Assembly: GCA_028821125.1 (NCBI GenBank)
Contig: JAPPHD010000183.1
Coordinates: 1 to 42,780 of the forward strand
Direction of reading: 5' to 3'
From: Gammaproteobacteria bacterium
Lineage (GTDB): Bacteria; Pseudomonadota; Gammaproteobacteria; Pseudomonadales; Azotimanducaceae
Length of the DNA stretch: 42,780 bases
Below the pieces are notes generated by a model that was not told where the DNA came from, did no database searches, and saw nothing but the letters and a program-made list of their open reading frames with translations. Positions 10,901 to 19,206 of this stretch are shown here, piece after piece. Position 1 is the first letter of the stretch, and each line of letters begins with the position of its first letter. Both the position numbers and the translations under genes were made by a program.

Positions 10901-11104
10901 GGCCGGGTAGGGCACTTCGACGCGGATGATGCGCGGGTCGTATTCGGGGAAGGTCTCCAGGGTGATCAGGTCGGAGGCGATCAGCCCGCCGACGAAGAGC
11001 AGGAACAGGAGTACGTTGGCGGCGACGGGATTGCGGGCGAAGTAGGCGATGACGCCCCGATCGCTGCCCGCATCCGGAACTTCGATGGTTGCAGATTCAG
11101 CCAT
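7940..11104 (-). CDS. RND efflux transporter permease subunit
   Basis: RND permease of 1054 residues, the first permease after the adaptor gene in the operon. The N-terminus has a short hydrophilic tail, then a membrane helix (NPVAANVLLFLLFVGGL). The TM4 proton-relay pair is D411-D412 in GIVVDDSIVVGEN. The start is supported by AGGGAG shortly upstream of the ATG. The adaptor stop lies 41 bases upstream. It shares the RND fold with the three other permeases here but is more distant from them than the permeases at 4724 and 14844 are from each other. It probably combines with one or both following permeases into a heteromeric pump; that is inference from gene order. Confidence 0.92.
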   Translation of the reverse strand: MAESATIEVPDAGSDRGVIAYFARNPVAANVLLFLLFVGGLIASDLITLETFPEYDPRIIRVEVPYPAATPAEVEEDIVKRIEESLVGTIGVARTISSSREELAVVDVEMEPFADDIDTLNFVRTAIDRIEDFPRYNADEPEVSKLEVSRNVLTVAVSSGALDPYALRGAAESLRDRLLLLPNIAIVELFGTKDQEIQIELSEETLRQYGITLDNVVSVIRRTSVNVTGGELRTGSGDIIMSTLAKREYADQFADVVVVARPDGSLVHLGEIAELSDSLLEHDTITTVNGIPTVFLQVKVSSDSSPQEASAQVRDYLAGYQAPETVGVAVWEDETWAVEDRMYLIIKNGIFGLILVFAALLLLFDLRIATWVALGVPVVFVASLIVFPFFGLTLNVITLFAFFILIGIVVDDSIVVGENIATSIDRGGAGAEAAIAGCREVIAPIAVGAFTTMAAFAALLPLDGLIGQMFAVIPIVVVVVLLLSLFEAAMVLPGHLAKPGRWSRWPLSAVQQRCHAAFQAMMEARIVPLISWSVRRLQWPPVIVFGSVLVAAGLLVSGVVHFDPSLRVVDEKNVQVDLVLPQDARPEDLQAATDYAVAAAERVNAGLGGRNIDATAVAIGHHFPLESYRGADAAPYRGNLASVQLRLNPPDVRGVTIEELQHRWRVRLAGIPGVESLSFPTRQTQTTNALSYALIHPDPGVLADAAGELREALARLDGVGRVSDSIERGKRRFDVRLNDAGHAAGLTPASVATQLRNGFYGAEAQRIQRGREEVLVMVRYPENRRTSYAELLNERISLPASREQVPLYTVAEITETRSIANRLRIDGRSAAVVTADYDGARLFPGDLAESVEERILPGLESRYPEIQVRSHGVNRDMERIADILALSIPVALLVMYCLIASFLRSFVQPLLALAGIPMAFVGAVVGHLVLGYEFSTTSIFGLIAVSGVIVNDTILLMYRYNQMVRDSDIPEIAAISAATRQRARAILLTSVTTLLGLLPILFSGDEAIRFLIPLVVSIAFGLVFAGIGLLFFLPSVIMMVELAKGRLSRRRFTG

Positions 11105-11145
11105 GGCGGACTCCCTGCCTGTGCGTTATGGCGGCTGCCGGGCGC

Positions 11146-12330
11146 CTACTGCCCCGTTCCGGCGGCCACGGCGTTGACGCCCAGGCCTTCACGCGCTCCC
11201 GGGACCCGGCCCACCACGATACCGTCACGGGTGTCGAATGCGCGGACCAGCCAGCCCCCGTCGCTGTAGCCTACCGAGGCCGGCGTGTAGGCGGTGAGCC
11301 TGCCGCCGTCGACCAGCCAGACGCTGCCGCCGATCTGCAGCGCCGATTCGGGCAGCACGAACACATCGTCCTGCATGGGCCCTTCCACCGTCACGTCCGC
11401 GAAGGTGCCGGGCGGCGGCAGCATCGGCGCGGTCTCCTGGTCGAGCACCTCGAGGTACAGGCTCCCCAGGCGCGTCTCGATATCGACTTCCTTGGACACC
11501 CGTTCGACCACCGTCTCGTAAGCCCGGCCGTCGGCCACCGCGACGGCCCTGCGGCCGATAACCGGCTGCAGCGAATTCAGGTCGAAGGCGGAAATCCGGG
11601 CGCGCACCCGCAACTGGTGCTTCGCATAGACCGTGCCGACAGGGGATACCACCCGCTCCACCACCTGCCCGGGAGACAGCAGGGTGGTACGCACGTAGCC
11701 GTCGAAAGGCATGTGGATTCTCGTCTCCTCCAGCGAGATCTCGGCCAGCGCAATCTTGTTCTTGGCCATCTCCACCAGGGCTTCCGCCTTCTCGATCGTT
11801 CCCTCCGTGCCGAGGAATCCCTCCGTGCCGAGGAATGACTGCGCGTCGCGGGTCGGGTATTTCGCCATGAATTGTGCGGCCCGCGCTGCCTCGTCCCGTT
11901 TCTGCCTGAGGTTTTCCCGGGCGGCGACGAGTCCGAGCTTCGCGTTCGCGAGGATCAACTCGATTTCCCGCGCATCGACTCTTGCCAGTGTCTCGTCGGC
12001 CCGGAACTCGCCTCCGCTGCGGAAATTCTCCGACACCCAGACCACTTCGCCGGAAACCTCCGGAATCACCGTCACGTTGCCGAGCGTGGTTACCGTGCCG
12101 GTCAGCACCACCTTGTGGGATGCGCGGGTGGCAACCGGCTCGATGACGGCGGCCGTGGGCTCTACTCGAGCGTCGGCCAGTTCGGGGTCGATCTCGAGGA
12201 ATTCGCGGCTGGGTGCGCGGGCGAAGAAGATCGCCGCCACAATCGCCGCCACGATAATCGCCAATTGCAGGATGCCGCGCCAGCGCGGCTGTTCTCCACT
12301 GTCTCCAACCCGCCCATCGGATTCTGACAT
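11146..12330 (-). CDS. RND periplasmic adaptor (membrane fusion protein)
   Basis: HlyD/AcrA-type adaptor of 394 residues that would bridge the RND permeases to an outer-membrane channel. An N-terminal membrane anchor (about residues 20-38, LQLAIIVAAIVAAIFFARA) is followed by a barrel-sandwich half (TVIPEVSGEVVWVSENFRSGG), an alpha-helical hairpin (about 125-205) and the returning half (RIHMPFDGYVRTTLLSPGQVV), then beta-barrel and membrane-proximal domains. A strong AAAGGAGG lies 8 bases before the start ATG. It heads the operon with the three permeases downstream. An exact 18-base tandem duplication near residues 166-177 gives FLGTEGFLGTEG at or near the hairpin tip, the part that normally contacts the outer-membrane factor. 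Confidence 0.9.
   Translation of the reverse strand: MSESDGRVGDSGEQPRWRGILQLAIIVAAIVAAIFFARAPSREFLEIDPELADARVEPTAAVIEPVATRASHKVVLTGTVTTLGNVTVIPEVSGEVVWVSENFRSGGEFRADETLARVDAREIELILANAKLGLVAARENLRQKRDEAARAAQFMAKYPTRDAQSFLGTEGFLGTEGTIEKAEALVEMAKNKIALAEISLEETRIHMPFDGYVRTTLLSPGQVVERVVSPVGTVYAKHQLRVRARISAFDLNSLQPVIGRRAVAVADGRAYETVVERVSKEVDIETRLGSLYLEVLDQETAPMLPPPGTFADVTVEGPMQDDVFVLPESALQIGGSVWLVDGGRLTAYTPASVGYSDGGWLVRAFDTRDGIVVGRVPGAREGLGVNAVAAGTGQ
11800..11835 (-). repeat. 18-bp perfect tandem duplication inside adaptor gene
   Basis: TCCCTCCGTGCCGAGGAA occurs twice in direct succession (11800-11817 and 11818-11835, plus-strand reading). The length is a multiple of three, so the frame is kept and six residues (FLGTEG) are duplicated in the adaptor's helical hairpin region. 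The perfect identity suggests a recent slippage event. Confidence 0.95.
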
Positions 12331-12439
12331 TGGTGCTTCCTCCTTTTAACGCCACGCAAGCTCGGAACGAGCGACCCCTGCCCTCCGGTCAGGCGGTCAG
12401 CAACGAAGTATAGACGAGGAATCGGCCCGAGTTGCGTTT

Positions 12440-14689
12440 TCAGCGTGCCTGCCCGAAACGCATGCCGAACTCGGCCCAGACCAGCCTGGGCAGGCCCCAG
12501 CGCGCGGTGGTCCAGCCCAGCGTGGTCAGGTCAATGCCGAAATCGATGTATTCCTTGTCGGTGACGTTCTGACCCACGAAGGCGAACCAGGCGCCTTCGC
12601 GGCCAAAGGCATCGTCGAGTTGCACCCGAAGGTCCCACAGCGTGTAGGAGTTGGGTGAATAGGAGCGGATGGCCGGGGCGTTCGGATTGACGTTGCTGTA
12701 CTGGGCACCGATGTAGCGAAAATTCAGCGTCGCCGAGATTTCGCCCGCGCCGATCGCTGGAAAACTGTAGCGCGCGCTGCCGGAGACCATGCGGCGCGGC
12801 GAGCGGAGGTGCACGCGCTCTTCGGAGACATCGACATCCCGGCCGGTGGCCGGGTCGGTCTGCGTGTACTCCTGGAACTTGCCGTTGTTCCAGGCGGCGT
12901 TCACCATCAAATCCAGGTCGGCGGTGGGCGACGCCCGCATTTCGGCTTCGATGCCGCGTATGCGGGACTTCCCCGCGTTGTCGATCGTGAAGCCGTTGGC
13001 CTCCGCGATGTAGTTGCTGATCTGCTGGTCCTTGTAGTCGTAGTTATAGCCGGCAACGTTGAGTTGCACCCGGTTTGCGAAGAACTGCGCCTTGATGCCC
13101 GCATCCCATGCGCTCAGGATCTCTTCATCGTACGGCACCAGGAATGCCCGGCTGGTTGCCGGCGGCCGGGCCGGAAAGCCGCCGGCCTGGTAGCCCCTGG
13201 ACCAGCCCGCGTACGCCATTACGCTGTCGCTCAAGTCCCAGTTGGCGCGGAACATGGGCGAGAAGTTGTCGAAGTCCGCCTCGAAGTCGGCGGAGTCTCC
13301 GTTGGAGAACAGTTCGACGAACTGCTTTTTCGTCTCTTCGGTGTAGCGGCCGCCGGCGGTCAGCGCAAGCCTCGACGACACATGCAGGCTCGCCTGCCCA
13401 TAGACACCCCAGGCATCGTTGTCCCCATCGACCTGGCGGCCGAGGTTGACCGGCCTGCCCAGAAAGAAGTTGTTCTGCGCGGTTTCGAACTTCTCGTTGA
13501 AGAAAGTGCCTCCCGCAACGTACTCCACGGCCTCTTCGAATGCCGTCCCTATGGCCTGGAGTTCCTGGTAGATCTGTTCGTGCGTCACCACGCTGCCTGC
13601 CGAGAACGCCAGCGCGTCGGTGCCGTCGACATCGTTCATGTTGCGCAGTTCCATGTCGCGCCAGCCGGTGATGGATTTCAATTCGAGGTTCGGCGCGACA
13701 TCCCAACCGGCGGTGAGCGCGTGGAAATCGACCGTCATGTCGGCGCCGAAGCGGCTGCCGTCCGGCGCGCGGCCGCTGTTGAAGAACGGGTCGCCCGGCC
13801 GGCTCGGCCCGAGTTCGACCGTGCGCGGCAGGCGTCCGAGACGCACCCAGCCCCTGTTCAGTACGGCGCCGATACGGTCGGCCGAATCGCCCTCGTCGAA
13901 TTCGCTGTGCTCGAAAACGTAGTCCACCACCAGTCCCGAGCCGGGCGGCTGCATGCGCAGTGCCGCGCGCATCGACCACCGGTCCAGATCTTCCGCGTCC
14001 CGGCCCGCCGCGAAATCGTTGTCGACCAGGCCGTCCCGGACCGCGCGCTGCAAGACCAGCCGTCCGGCCAGCGCCTCGCCGGCAATCGGTCCGTTGAGGT
14101 GCCCGCGGGCCTCGAAGTAGCCGTGCTCCCCGCCGCGAACCTCGATGGATGAACCCGGTTCGACGGAGGGTTTTCTGCTGATGACATTGATGGCGCCGCC
14201 GATGGTGTTGCGTCCGTACAGCGTTCCCTGCGGCCCGCGCAGCACTTCCACACGCTCGATGTCATGCAGGGTGCCGGCCATGCCGGTCTGGTTGCCGAGA
14301 TAGATGCCGTCGATATACATCGCCACCCGACCCGTGTTGGCCGGGTGGGAGTCCCACTGACCGATGCCGCGAATGAACGAGACGCCGCGATTGTTGCCGC
14401 CTGTCGTCTTGTAGAACAGCATCCCGGGTACGTACTTGCCGATGTCGACCGTCTCGTTGACCACCAGTCGCCTGAGGTCACCCGACGTAAACGATGAAAC
14501 GGCCAGGGGCACGTCCTGCAGCGGTTGTTCCCGCTTCTCGGCGGTGACGATGATCTGCTCGATGGATCCCTCGTGTTGCTCCGCGGAATCCTCGGCCGCC
14601 GCGGCTACCCCGCCCAGCATCGTTGCCAGCAAAACCGTCCGCGCCAGTCGGTTGCAACCGTGCTTCGATGAGAGCATCGGACGCTCCAT
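12440..14689 (-). CDS. TonB-dependent outer-membrane receptor
   Basis: Outer-membrane gated beta-barrel that imports a ligand using TonB energy. The chosen start (14689) gives 749 residues, with GGAGAAG five bases upstream and a signal peptide (MERPMLSSKHGCNRLARTVL then an Ala-rich h-region). The open frame continues further upstream, but that part has no signal sequence. After the signal comes a TonB-box-like segment IEQIIVTAEKREQPLQDVP, a plug domain with RGPQGTLYGRNTIGGAINVIS, then a long barrel ending EFGMRFGQAR. The last residue is Arg rather than the usual aromatic residue. It resembles the broad 'OMR' receptor group of marine and sphingomonad-like proteobacteria; the ligand is unknown. 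It lies between two RND systems and is transcribed divergently from the permease at 14844, which suggests a shared substrate or shared regulation. Confidence 0.9.
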   Translation of the reverse strand: MERPMLSSKHGCNRLARTVLLATMLGGVAAAAEDSAEQHEGSIEQIIVTAEKREQPLQDVPLAVSSFTSGDLRRLVVNETVDIGKYVPGMLFYKTTGGNNRGVSFIRGIGQWDSHPANTGRVAMYIDGIYLGNQTGMAGTLHDIERVEVLRGPQGTLYGRNTIGGAINVISRKPSVEPGSSIEVRGGEHGYFEARGHLNGPIAGEALAGRLVLQRAVRDGLVDNDFAAGRDAEDLDRWSMRAALRMQPPGSGLVVDYVFEHSEFDEGDSADRIGAVLNRGWVRLGRLPRTVELGPSRPGDPFFNSGRAPDGSRFGADMTVDFHALTAGWDVAPNLELKSITGWRDMELRNMNDVDGTDALAFSAGSVVTHEQIYQELQAIGTAFEEAVEYVAGGTFFNEKFETAQNNFFLGRPVNLGRQVDGDNDAWGVYGQASLHVSSRLALTAGGRYTEETKKQFVELFSNGDSADFEADFDNFSPMFRANWDLSDSVMAYAGWSRGYQAGGFPARPPATSRAFLVPYDEEILSAWDAGIKAQFFANRVQLNVAGYNYDYKDQQISNYIAEANGFTIDNAGKSRIRGIEAEMRASPTADLDLMVNAAWNNGKFQEYTQTDPATGRDVDVSEERVHLRSPRRMVSGSARYSFPAIGAGEISATLNFRYIGAQYSNVNPNAPAIRSYSPNSYTLWDLRVQLDDAFGREGAWFAFVGQNVTDKEYIDFGIDLTTLGWTTARWGLPRLVWAEFGMRFGQAR

Positions 14690-14698
14690 GGCTTCTCC

Positions 14699-14714
14699 GT
14701 ATCCCGTCGGATAC
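14699..14714. promoter_or_regulatory. Perfect palindrome just upstream of the TonB-receptor start
   Basis: GTATCC-CGTC-GGATAC is a perfect inverted repeat with 6-base arms in the 154-base divergent gap between the receptor and the RND permease. It ends about 10 bases before the receptor ATG, next to its ribosome-binding site, so it could be an operator or an RNA hairpin affecting translation. Function is inferred from position only. Confidence 0.4.
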
Positions 14715-14782
14715 TGAAGCCTATTTGAATTCTGTGCAAGAATATCGCCGAACTCGCCTGCACCCACTCCGGGAGGATTGGC

Positions 14783-14851
14783 GTGCCTGGCTTCGTTGGA
14801 CAAAAATCGGCGTTACGGCACCTGATGCAACGCGGCATGACCGATGAGTAG
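14783..14851 (+). CDS. Candidate 22-residue leader peptide coupled to RND permease
   Basis: A short frame starts at GTG with a very good Shine-Dalgarno (GGGAGG at 14771-14776, six bases before the start). It encodes 22 residues beginning MPGFVGQKSALRHL and ending GMTDE. Its stop TAG (14849-14851) overlaps the ATG of the following RND permease (14844). The permease itself has no recognisable ribosome-binding site, so ribosomes finishing this peptide may restart on the permease. The peptide has no recognisable domain. It could be a chance frame, but the strong signal and stop/start overlap argue for translational coupling. Confidence 0.45.
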   Translation: MPGFVGQKSALRHLMQRGMTDE

Positions 14852-17800
14852 ACCCGACGCTGCGTACCCGCCGGCGTCCGGAATGTGGGCGCCGTTCGAG
14901 TACATGGCGGGCAACCGCATCGCGGTCATGTTGTCCACCGTCGCACTGCTGGCCCTGGGGATCACCGGGCTCCTGCACGTCAGCGTGGAGCGCTATCCCG
15001 ATATCGACCTGCGCACCATCTCGATCGGCGTTCCCTATGACGGCGCCACGCCGCGCGAGGTCGAAGAGGACATCGTTCGCCGCATCGAGGAAAGCCTGAC
15101 CGAAATCGACAGCGTCGACCGTATCACTGCGAATGCCTTTGCGGGCAGGGGCGAAGTCCTTATCGAGTTCGATCAGTGGGTGGACATGGTCGAGAAACTC
15201 GAAATCGTGCGCACCGCAATCGACGGTATCGAGGACTTTCCGCCCGAGAACGCCGATCAACCCGAGATCGTGCTGCACGAAATCCTGCGCAGCGTGGTGT
15301 CGCTGGTGCTCACCTCTGCCACAGCCGGCGAAGACGAACTGAGGCGCGGCGCCGAGGCTTTGCGCGAGCAACTCCTGCTGGTGCCCGATGTCGGCGTCGT
15401 GGACCTGTTGGGCGCCCGCGACCGGGAGATACAGATCGACCTCGACGAGACACGGTTGCGCCGGCACCAGTTGACCATTAAAGAGGTGGTCAGCCGGATT
15501 CGACGGTCTTCGATCAACCTGACCGGCGGGCCCATTGCCACTGAGGCCGGAACCATTGTCCTGAGTACCCTGGAGCAACGCCTCTACGGCGATCAATTCA
15601 ATGAACTGGTGGTTCTGGCGCGTCCGGACGGCTCCATTGTCCGGTTAAAGGACATCGCCATCGTGCGCGACAGCTTCGTGGACGACCCGCTGATCAACAC
15701 CGTCAACAACCGGCCGGCGATATTCATCGAGGTCAGCGCACCCACGGCCGCCAACCCGCAGGATGTGATCGAGCGGGTCGACGAATTTCTGTCGGCCTAC
15801 GAACCGCCGCCTGGGCTGGAACTCGAGCTGTGGCTGGACCGGGTCTATTCCGTGCAGAAACCCCTGGTGTCGGTGGGGAACAGCGGGCTGGTCGGCGTGG
15901 CGCTTGTGTTTGTGCTGCTGATCCTGCTGTTCGACCTGCGTGTCGGGGTGTGGATCGCCGTCGGCATTCCAACGGCAATCGTCGGTTCGTTCATCGTGCT
16001 GTACGCGCTGGACGTGACCATGAGTATCATGGCCGTGATCGGTTTCGTCATCGCGGTCGGGATCGTGGTCGACGATGCGATCATCGTCGGGGAGAACATA
16101 GCGCGTCACCGGGAACGGGGCCTGCCGGGCCTCGAGGCTTCCACGAGGGGCGCGCGGGAGGTCATGGCGCCGGTGACCGTGGGCGTTCTGACCACGATGG
16201 CGGCGTTCGCCGCATTGCTCCCGCTCGACGGTGTTCTCGGCCAGATATTTGCCAGTTTGGCCGGTATCGTCATCGTCGTACTGCTTTTCTCCCTGCTCGA
16301 TGCGTTCCTGCTCCTGCCGTCCCATCTCTCCGGCGACGGCCTGGTGAGCCGTTGGCCGCTGAGCCTGATGCAGAGCAGGGTCAGAAGGAGCTTTCAGCGC
16401 ATCATCGACCAGCGCATCGTGCCGCTGATCGAATTGTCGGTGCGCCGGCCGCTGATACCCATAGTCGCCGCAAGCGGACTGGTGGCGCTGGCCTACGGCC
16501 TGTTCACCAGCGGCGTCGTGAGCTTCAACGCCACCGGCAACCGGCTGGACGAACAGCAGTTGCAGCTCGATCTGACCATGGCGCCGGGTTCGACCTTCGC
16601 GGACAGCGTGCGGGCCTCGGAGCAGATCGTGGCGGCAGCGCACGCAGCCCACCAGAGAACCGGAGATACGGCCTTGCGTGCGGTCAATACGATGGTCGGG
16701 CGCCACAAGACGGTCGAGACGACGATGGGAGCGGAACCGGAAGTCCCCGCACCGAATCACGCCAGTGTCCAGCTCAGGTTGAACACGCCGCGCCAGCGGC
16801 AGGTCTCCGTCGCCGAGTTGAAACAGGCCTGGATCGATGCCATCGGCGAAGTTCGGGGGGCTGAGAAGCTCAGCTTTCCGACCACTACCCAGTACGTGTC
16901 CGCCGGCGTGGGCATCGTTCTCCAGCACCCCGACGCGGACGCGGTAACGGCGGCCGCCTCCAGATTGAAGAATCTCATGATGGCGCATCCGGCGATCTAT
17001 GAGGTTGACGATACGCTCGAGCTGGGTGACCGCCGTTACGAAATCCGTCTCACCGCCGCGGGTCGGGCGTCCGGCCTGACGGCCGCGTATGTCGCCGCGC
17101 AACTGCGCCACCGGTTTTTCGGGGCGGAGGTACATCGCGTGGTGAGGAACCAGGAGGAACTGCAGGTGATGACGCGCTATCCGGTGGAAAGGCGCGCGAG
17201 CCCCCGCGACCTGCAGGACGAATTTCTCAACTTGCCGAACGGCAGGCCGACCGCGCTGTCGAGCGTCGTCGAGATCGTGGAATCTCACGACTACGCGCAA
17301 CGACAGCGCATCGACGGCTTGCCGGCCGCGACGCTGACCGCCTACTACAATGTCGAACAGACCAGTTCCGCCGAGCTCGGCAGGCTCGTTCGCGGCGAGT
17401 GGCTGCCCGCGCTTTTCCGCGACTATCCGGGGCTGCGCACTCTCCCCCATCGTACCTCGCGAGATACGGTGAAAGCCTTCCGCATACTGTCCGTCACGTT
17501 TCCCGCGGCGCTCCTGGTGATGTTCGCGATCGTGACGATTCAGTTGAAGAGCGTTCGGCAGACCCTGTACGTGCTGGCATCGATTCCCCTCGCGGTGGCA
17601 GGCGCCCTGTACCTGCACGCCATTCTGGGCTATGACTTCGGCCTCGTTTCGCTTTGGGGGGTGGTTGCGGCGACCGGCGTGGTGGTCAACGATGCGCTGG
17701 TGCTGCTCGACATGTACAACCGTATCCGCCGGGCCAGTCCCGACGCGAGCAGGGACAGCGCTGTCCTGCAGGCCGCGCGGCTGCGCGCAAGGCCCATACT

Positions 17801-18041
17801 CCTGACCACGATCACCACCGTTGTCGGCCTGCTGCCGCTTCTCTACAACCGCGCCGAGTCGGTGGAGCCCTTCCTGTCGCTCGTTGTCAGCCTTATCGGT
17901 GGCCTTGCGTTCGCCGGCATCGGGCTGCTGATGGTGTTGCCGGCGATGCTTGTACTGGTCGAACGGCTGAAATCACGGCTGACGCCGGCATTCGGCTACC
18001 TGTGGGGCGGTGGCCGGCGAACCGTGACCTGGAGTCGGTAG
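14844..18041 (+). CDS. RND efflux transporter permease subunit
   Basis: RND permease of 1065 residues with an N-terminal membrane helix (NRIAVMLSTVALLALGITGL), the porter motif RYPDIDLRTISIGVPYDGAT, and TM4 proton-relay residues D410-D411 in GIVVDDAIIVGEN. It is clearly the paralogue of the permease at 4724-7903: long collinear stretches are nearly identical, including INLTGG, DDPLINTVN and LILLFDLRVG. It is divergent from the TonB-dependent receptor and convergent with an adaptor gene that ends 13 bases after it. The start lacks its own ribosome-binding site and overlaps the stop of a small upstream frame. A later start at Met14 or Met21 is possible but would cut into the region before the first helix. 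Confidence 0.92.
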   Translation: MSRPDAAYPPASGMWAPFEYMAGNRIAVMLSTVALLALGITGLLHVSVERYPDIDLRTISIGVPYDGATPREVEEDIVRRIEESLTEIDSVDRITANAFAGRGEVLIEFDQWVDMVEKLEIVRTAIDGIEDFPPENADQPEIVLHEILRSVVSLVLTSATAGEDELRRGAEALREQLLLVPDVGVVDLLGARDREIQIDLDETRLRRHQLTIKEVVSRIRRSSINLTGGPIATEAGTIVLSTLEQRLYGDQFNELVVLARPDGSIVRLKDIAIVRDSFVDDPLINTVNNRPAIFIEVSAPTAANPQDVIERVDEFLSAYEPPPGLELELWLDRVYSVQKPLVSVGNSGLVGVALVFVLLILLFDLRVGVWIAVGIPTAIVGSFIVLYALDVTMSIMAVIGFVIAVGIVVDDAIIVGENIARHRERGLPGLEASTRGAREVMAPVTVGVLTTMAAFAALLPLDGVLGQIFASLAGIVIVVLLFSLLDAFLLLPSHLSGDGLVSRWPLSLMQSRVRRSFQRIIDQRIVPLIELSVRRPLIPIVAASGLVALAYGLFTSGVVSFNATGNRLDEQQLQLDLTMAPGSTFADSVRASEQIVAAAHAAHQRTGDTALRAVNTMVGRHKTVETTMGAEPEVPAPNHASVQLRLNTPRQRQVSVAELKQAWIDAIGEVRGAEKLSFPTTTQYVSAGVGIVLQHPDADAVTAAASRLKNLMMAHPAIYEVDDTLELGDRRYEIRLTAAGRASGLTAAYVAAQLRHRFFGAEVHRVVRNQEELQVMTRYPVERRASPRDLQDEFLNLPNGRPTALSSVVEIVESHDYAQRQRIDGLPAATLTAYYNVEQTSSAELGRLVRGEWLPALFRDYPGLRTLPHRTSRDTVKAFRILSVTFPAALLVMFAIVTIQLKSVRQTLYVLASIPLAVAGALYLHAILGYDFGLVSLWGVVAATGVVVNDALVLLDMYNRIRRASPDASRDSAVLQAARLRARPILLTTITTVVGLLPLLYNRAESVEPFLSLVVSLIGGLAFAGIGLLMVLPAMLVLVERLKSRLTPAFGYLWGGGRRTVTWSR

Positions 18042-18054
18042 CTAGCCCGACCGG

Positions 18055-19206
18055 TCAGGTGGCTTCAACGGCAATGGGCCGTACCCGCTGGCCTTCGATG
18101 GCGTTGGCCAGTGTCGACAGGCAGATCATCTCGCCGGTTTCCACGCCGCCCCGGATATAGACCGACTCGCCGGTCGTGCGCAGCACGTCGACGCTGCGGA
18201 ACGACAGGCGGCCATCCTCGGCGACGACGTAAACGTGGTTTCCTTCCTGCAGCGCGGTACGGGGAACGACGAGTACGTTTTCCTCCCAGATGCCGAAAAT
18301 CTCCGCTTCCACGAACAGGCCCACCGTCAGCGGCGGCGCGTTTCCCACCGGCTCGTAGGGAGTCGGCACCTGGGCGATGACGTTGACCATGCGCGTGCGC
18401 GGGTCCAGTTCGCCTTCCGTGCGCACCACATGGGCTTCCCAGGCGTGTTCGGCGCCGGCGAATTCGGCGCGCAGGATCACCTTCGGCATGGGCGTCCCGT
18501 CCCCGGTGCGCGCCAGCGAGAGCGGCAGATAGGCGAGGTCGACATCGCGGACCGGCAGGCGGACTTCGGCGTAGTCGATGGAGTAGAGCGTGGCGACGGT
18601 TTCCCCCCGGTTCACGAACTGGCCCACATCGACCTGTTCGGTGCGTACGCGGCCATCGTAGGGCGCTGTCAGGCGCGTGCGCGCCAAATCGCGTTCGGCG
18701 CGAGACAGGCTGGCTTCGGCTGCGCGCAGGGATGCGCCGGCGATGGTGAGCCGGTTTAACGCATCGTCGAGCAGCGACTCGCTGACCGACTGGGTCTCTG
18801 CCAATTCCTCCGCCCTGCGATGGTCCCTTTCGGCGTTCTCAAGTTCGCTCCTGGCCGATGCCAGCAGTGCCCGGGACTGTTCGAGGGCGACCTCGTAGTC
18901 GACGCGTTCCACTTCCACGAGCACATCGCCCCGGGCGAAAAAGCCTCCGGTGACCATCTCCGGCGCTACGGCGATCACCCTTCCCGCGACTTCCGAGACC
19001 AGGTTGCTCTCGGTCTTGGGCAGCACTTCGCCGTGTGCGTCCACGGTCATCTGCACCCATCTGGGCAACGCCGGTTCCGCGTGCACAACCGGAATCTTCG
19101 GCGGCGCCTGGTTCTGCTGGAGATCGGGGCCGGCCGCAATGATCATGACCGCAACAGCTATGCCAGCCGCCAGCACCAGGAGGGCGCCGAGGTACTGCCT
19201 GATCAC
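18055..19206 (-). CDS. RND periplasmic adaptor (membrane fusion protein)
   Basis: HlyD/AcrA-type adaptor of 383 residues. It begins with a membrane anchor or signal-like helix (LGALLVLAAGIAVAVMIIAAG). A lipoyl-like half follows (NLVSEVAGRVIAVAPEMVTGGFFARGDVLVEV), then a long coiled-coil hairpin (about 105-165, rich in Ala, Glu and Arg), the returning half LTAPYDGRVRTEQVDVGQFV, and beta-barrel and C-terminal domains. The start codon is GTG with only a weak ribosome-binding site. It is transcribed towards the RND permease ending at 18041, so the two are a convergent pair rather than an operon. It is the most likely partner of that permease by proximity. Confidence 0.88.
   Translation of the reverse strand: MIRQYLGALLVLAAGIAVAVMIIAAGPDLQQNQAPPKIPVVHAEPALPRWVQMTVDAHGEVLPKTESNLVSEVAGRVIAVAPEMVTGGFFARGDVLVEVERVDYEVALEQSRALLASARSELENAERDHRRAEELAETQSVSESLLDDALNRLTIAGASLRAAEASLSRAERDLARTRLTAPYDGRVRTEQVDVGQFVNRGETVATLYSIDYAEVRLPVRDVDLAYLPLSLARTGDGTPMPKVILRAEFAGAEHAWEAHVVRTEGELDPRTRMVNVIAQVPTPYEPVGNAPPLTVGLFVEAEIFGIWEENVLVVPRTALQEGNHVYVVAEDGRLSFRSVDVLRTTGESVYIRGGVETGEMICLSTLANAIEGQRVRPIAVEAT

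Noticed and set aside
8324-11269. Plus-strand open frame of 981 codons opposite an RND permease
   Set aside because: Composition is His/Asp/Gly/Arg rich with no motif; it is the antisense shadow of an intact permease.
15645-17618. Minus-strand frame of 657 codons inside the permease at 14844-18041
   Set aside because: It is antisense to a full-length RND gene with all motifs and has no recognisable content.
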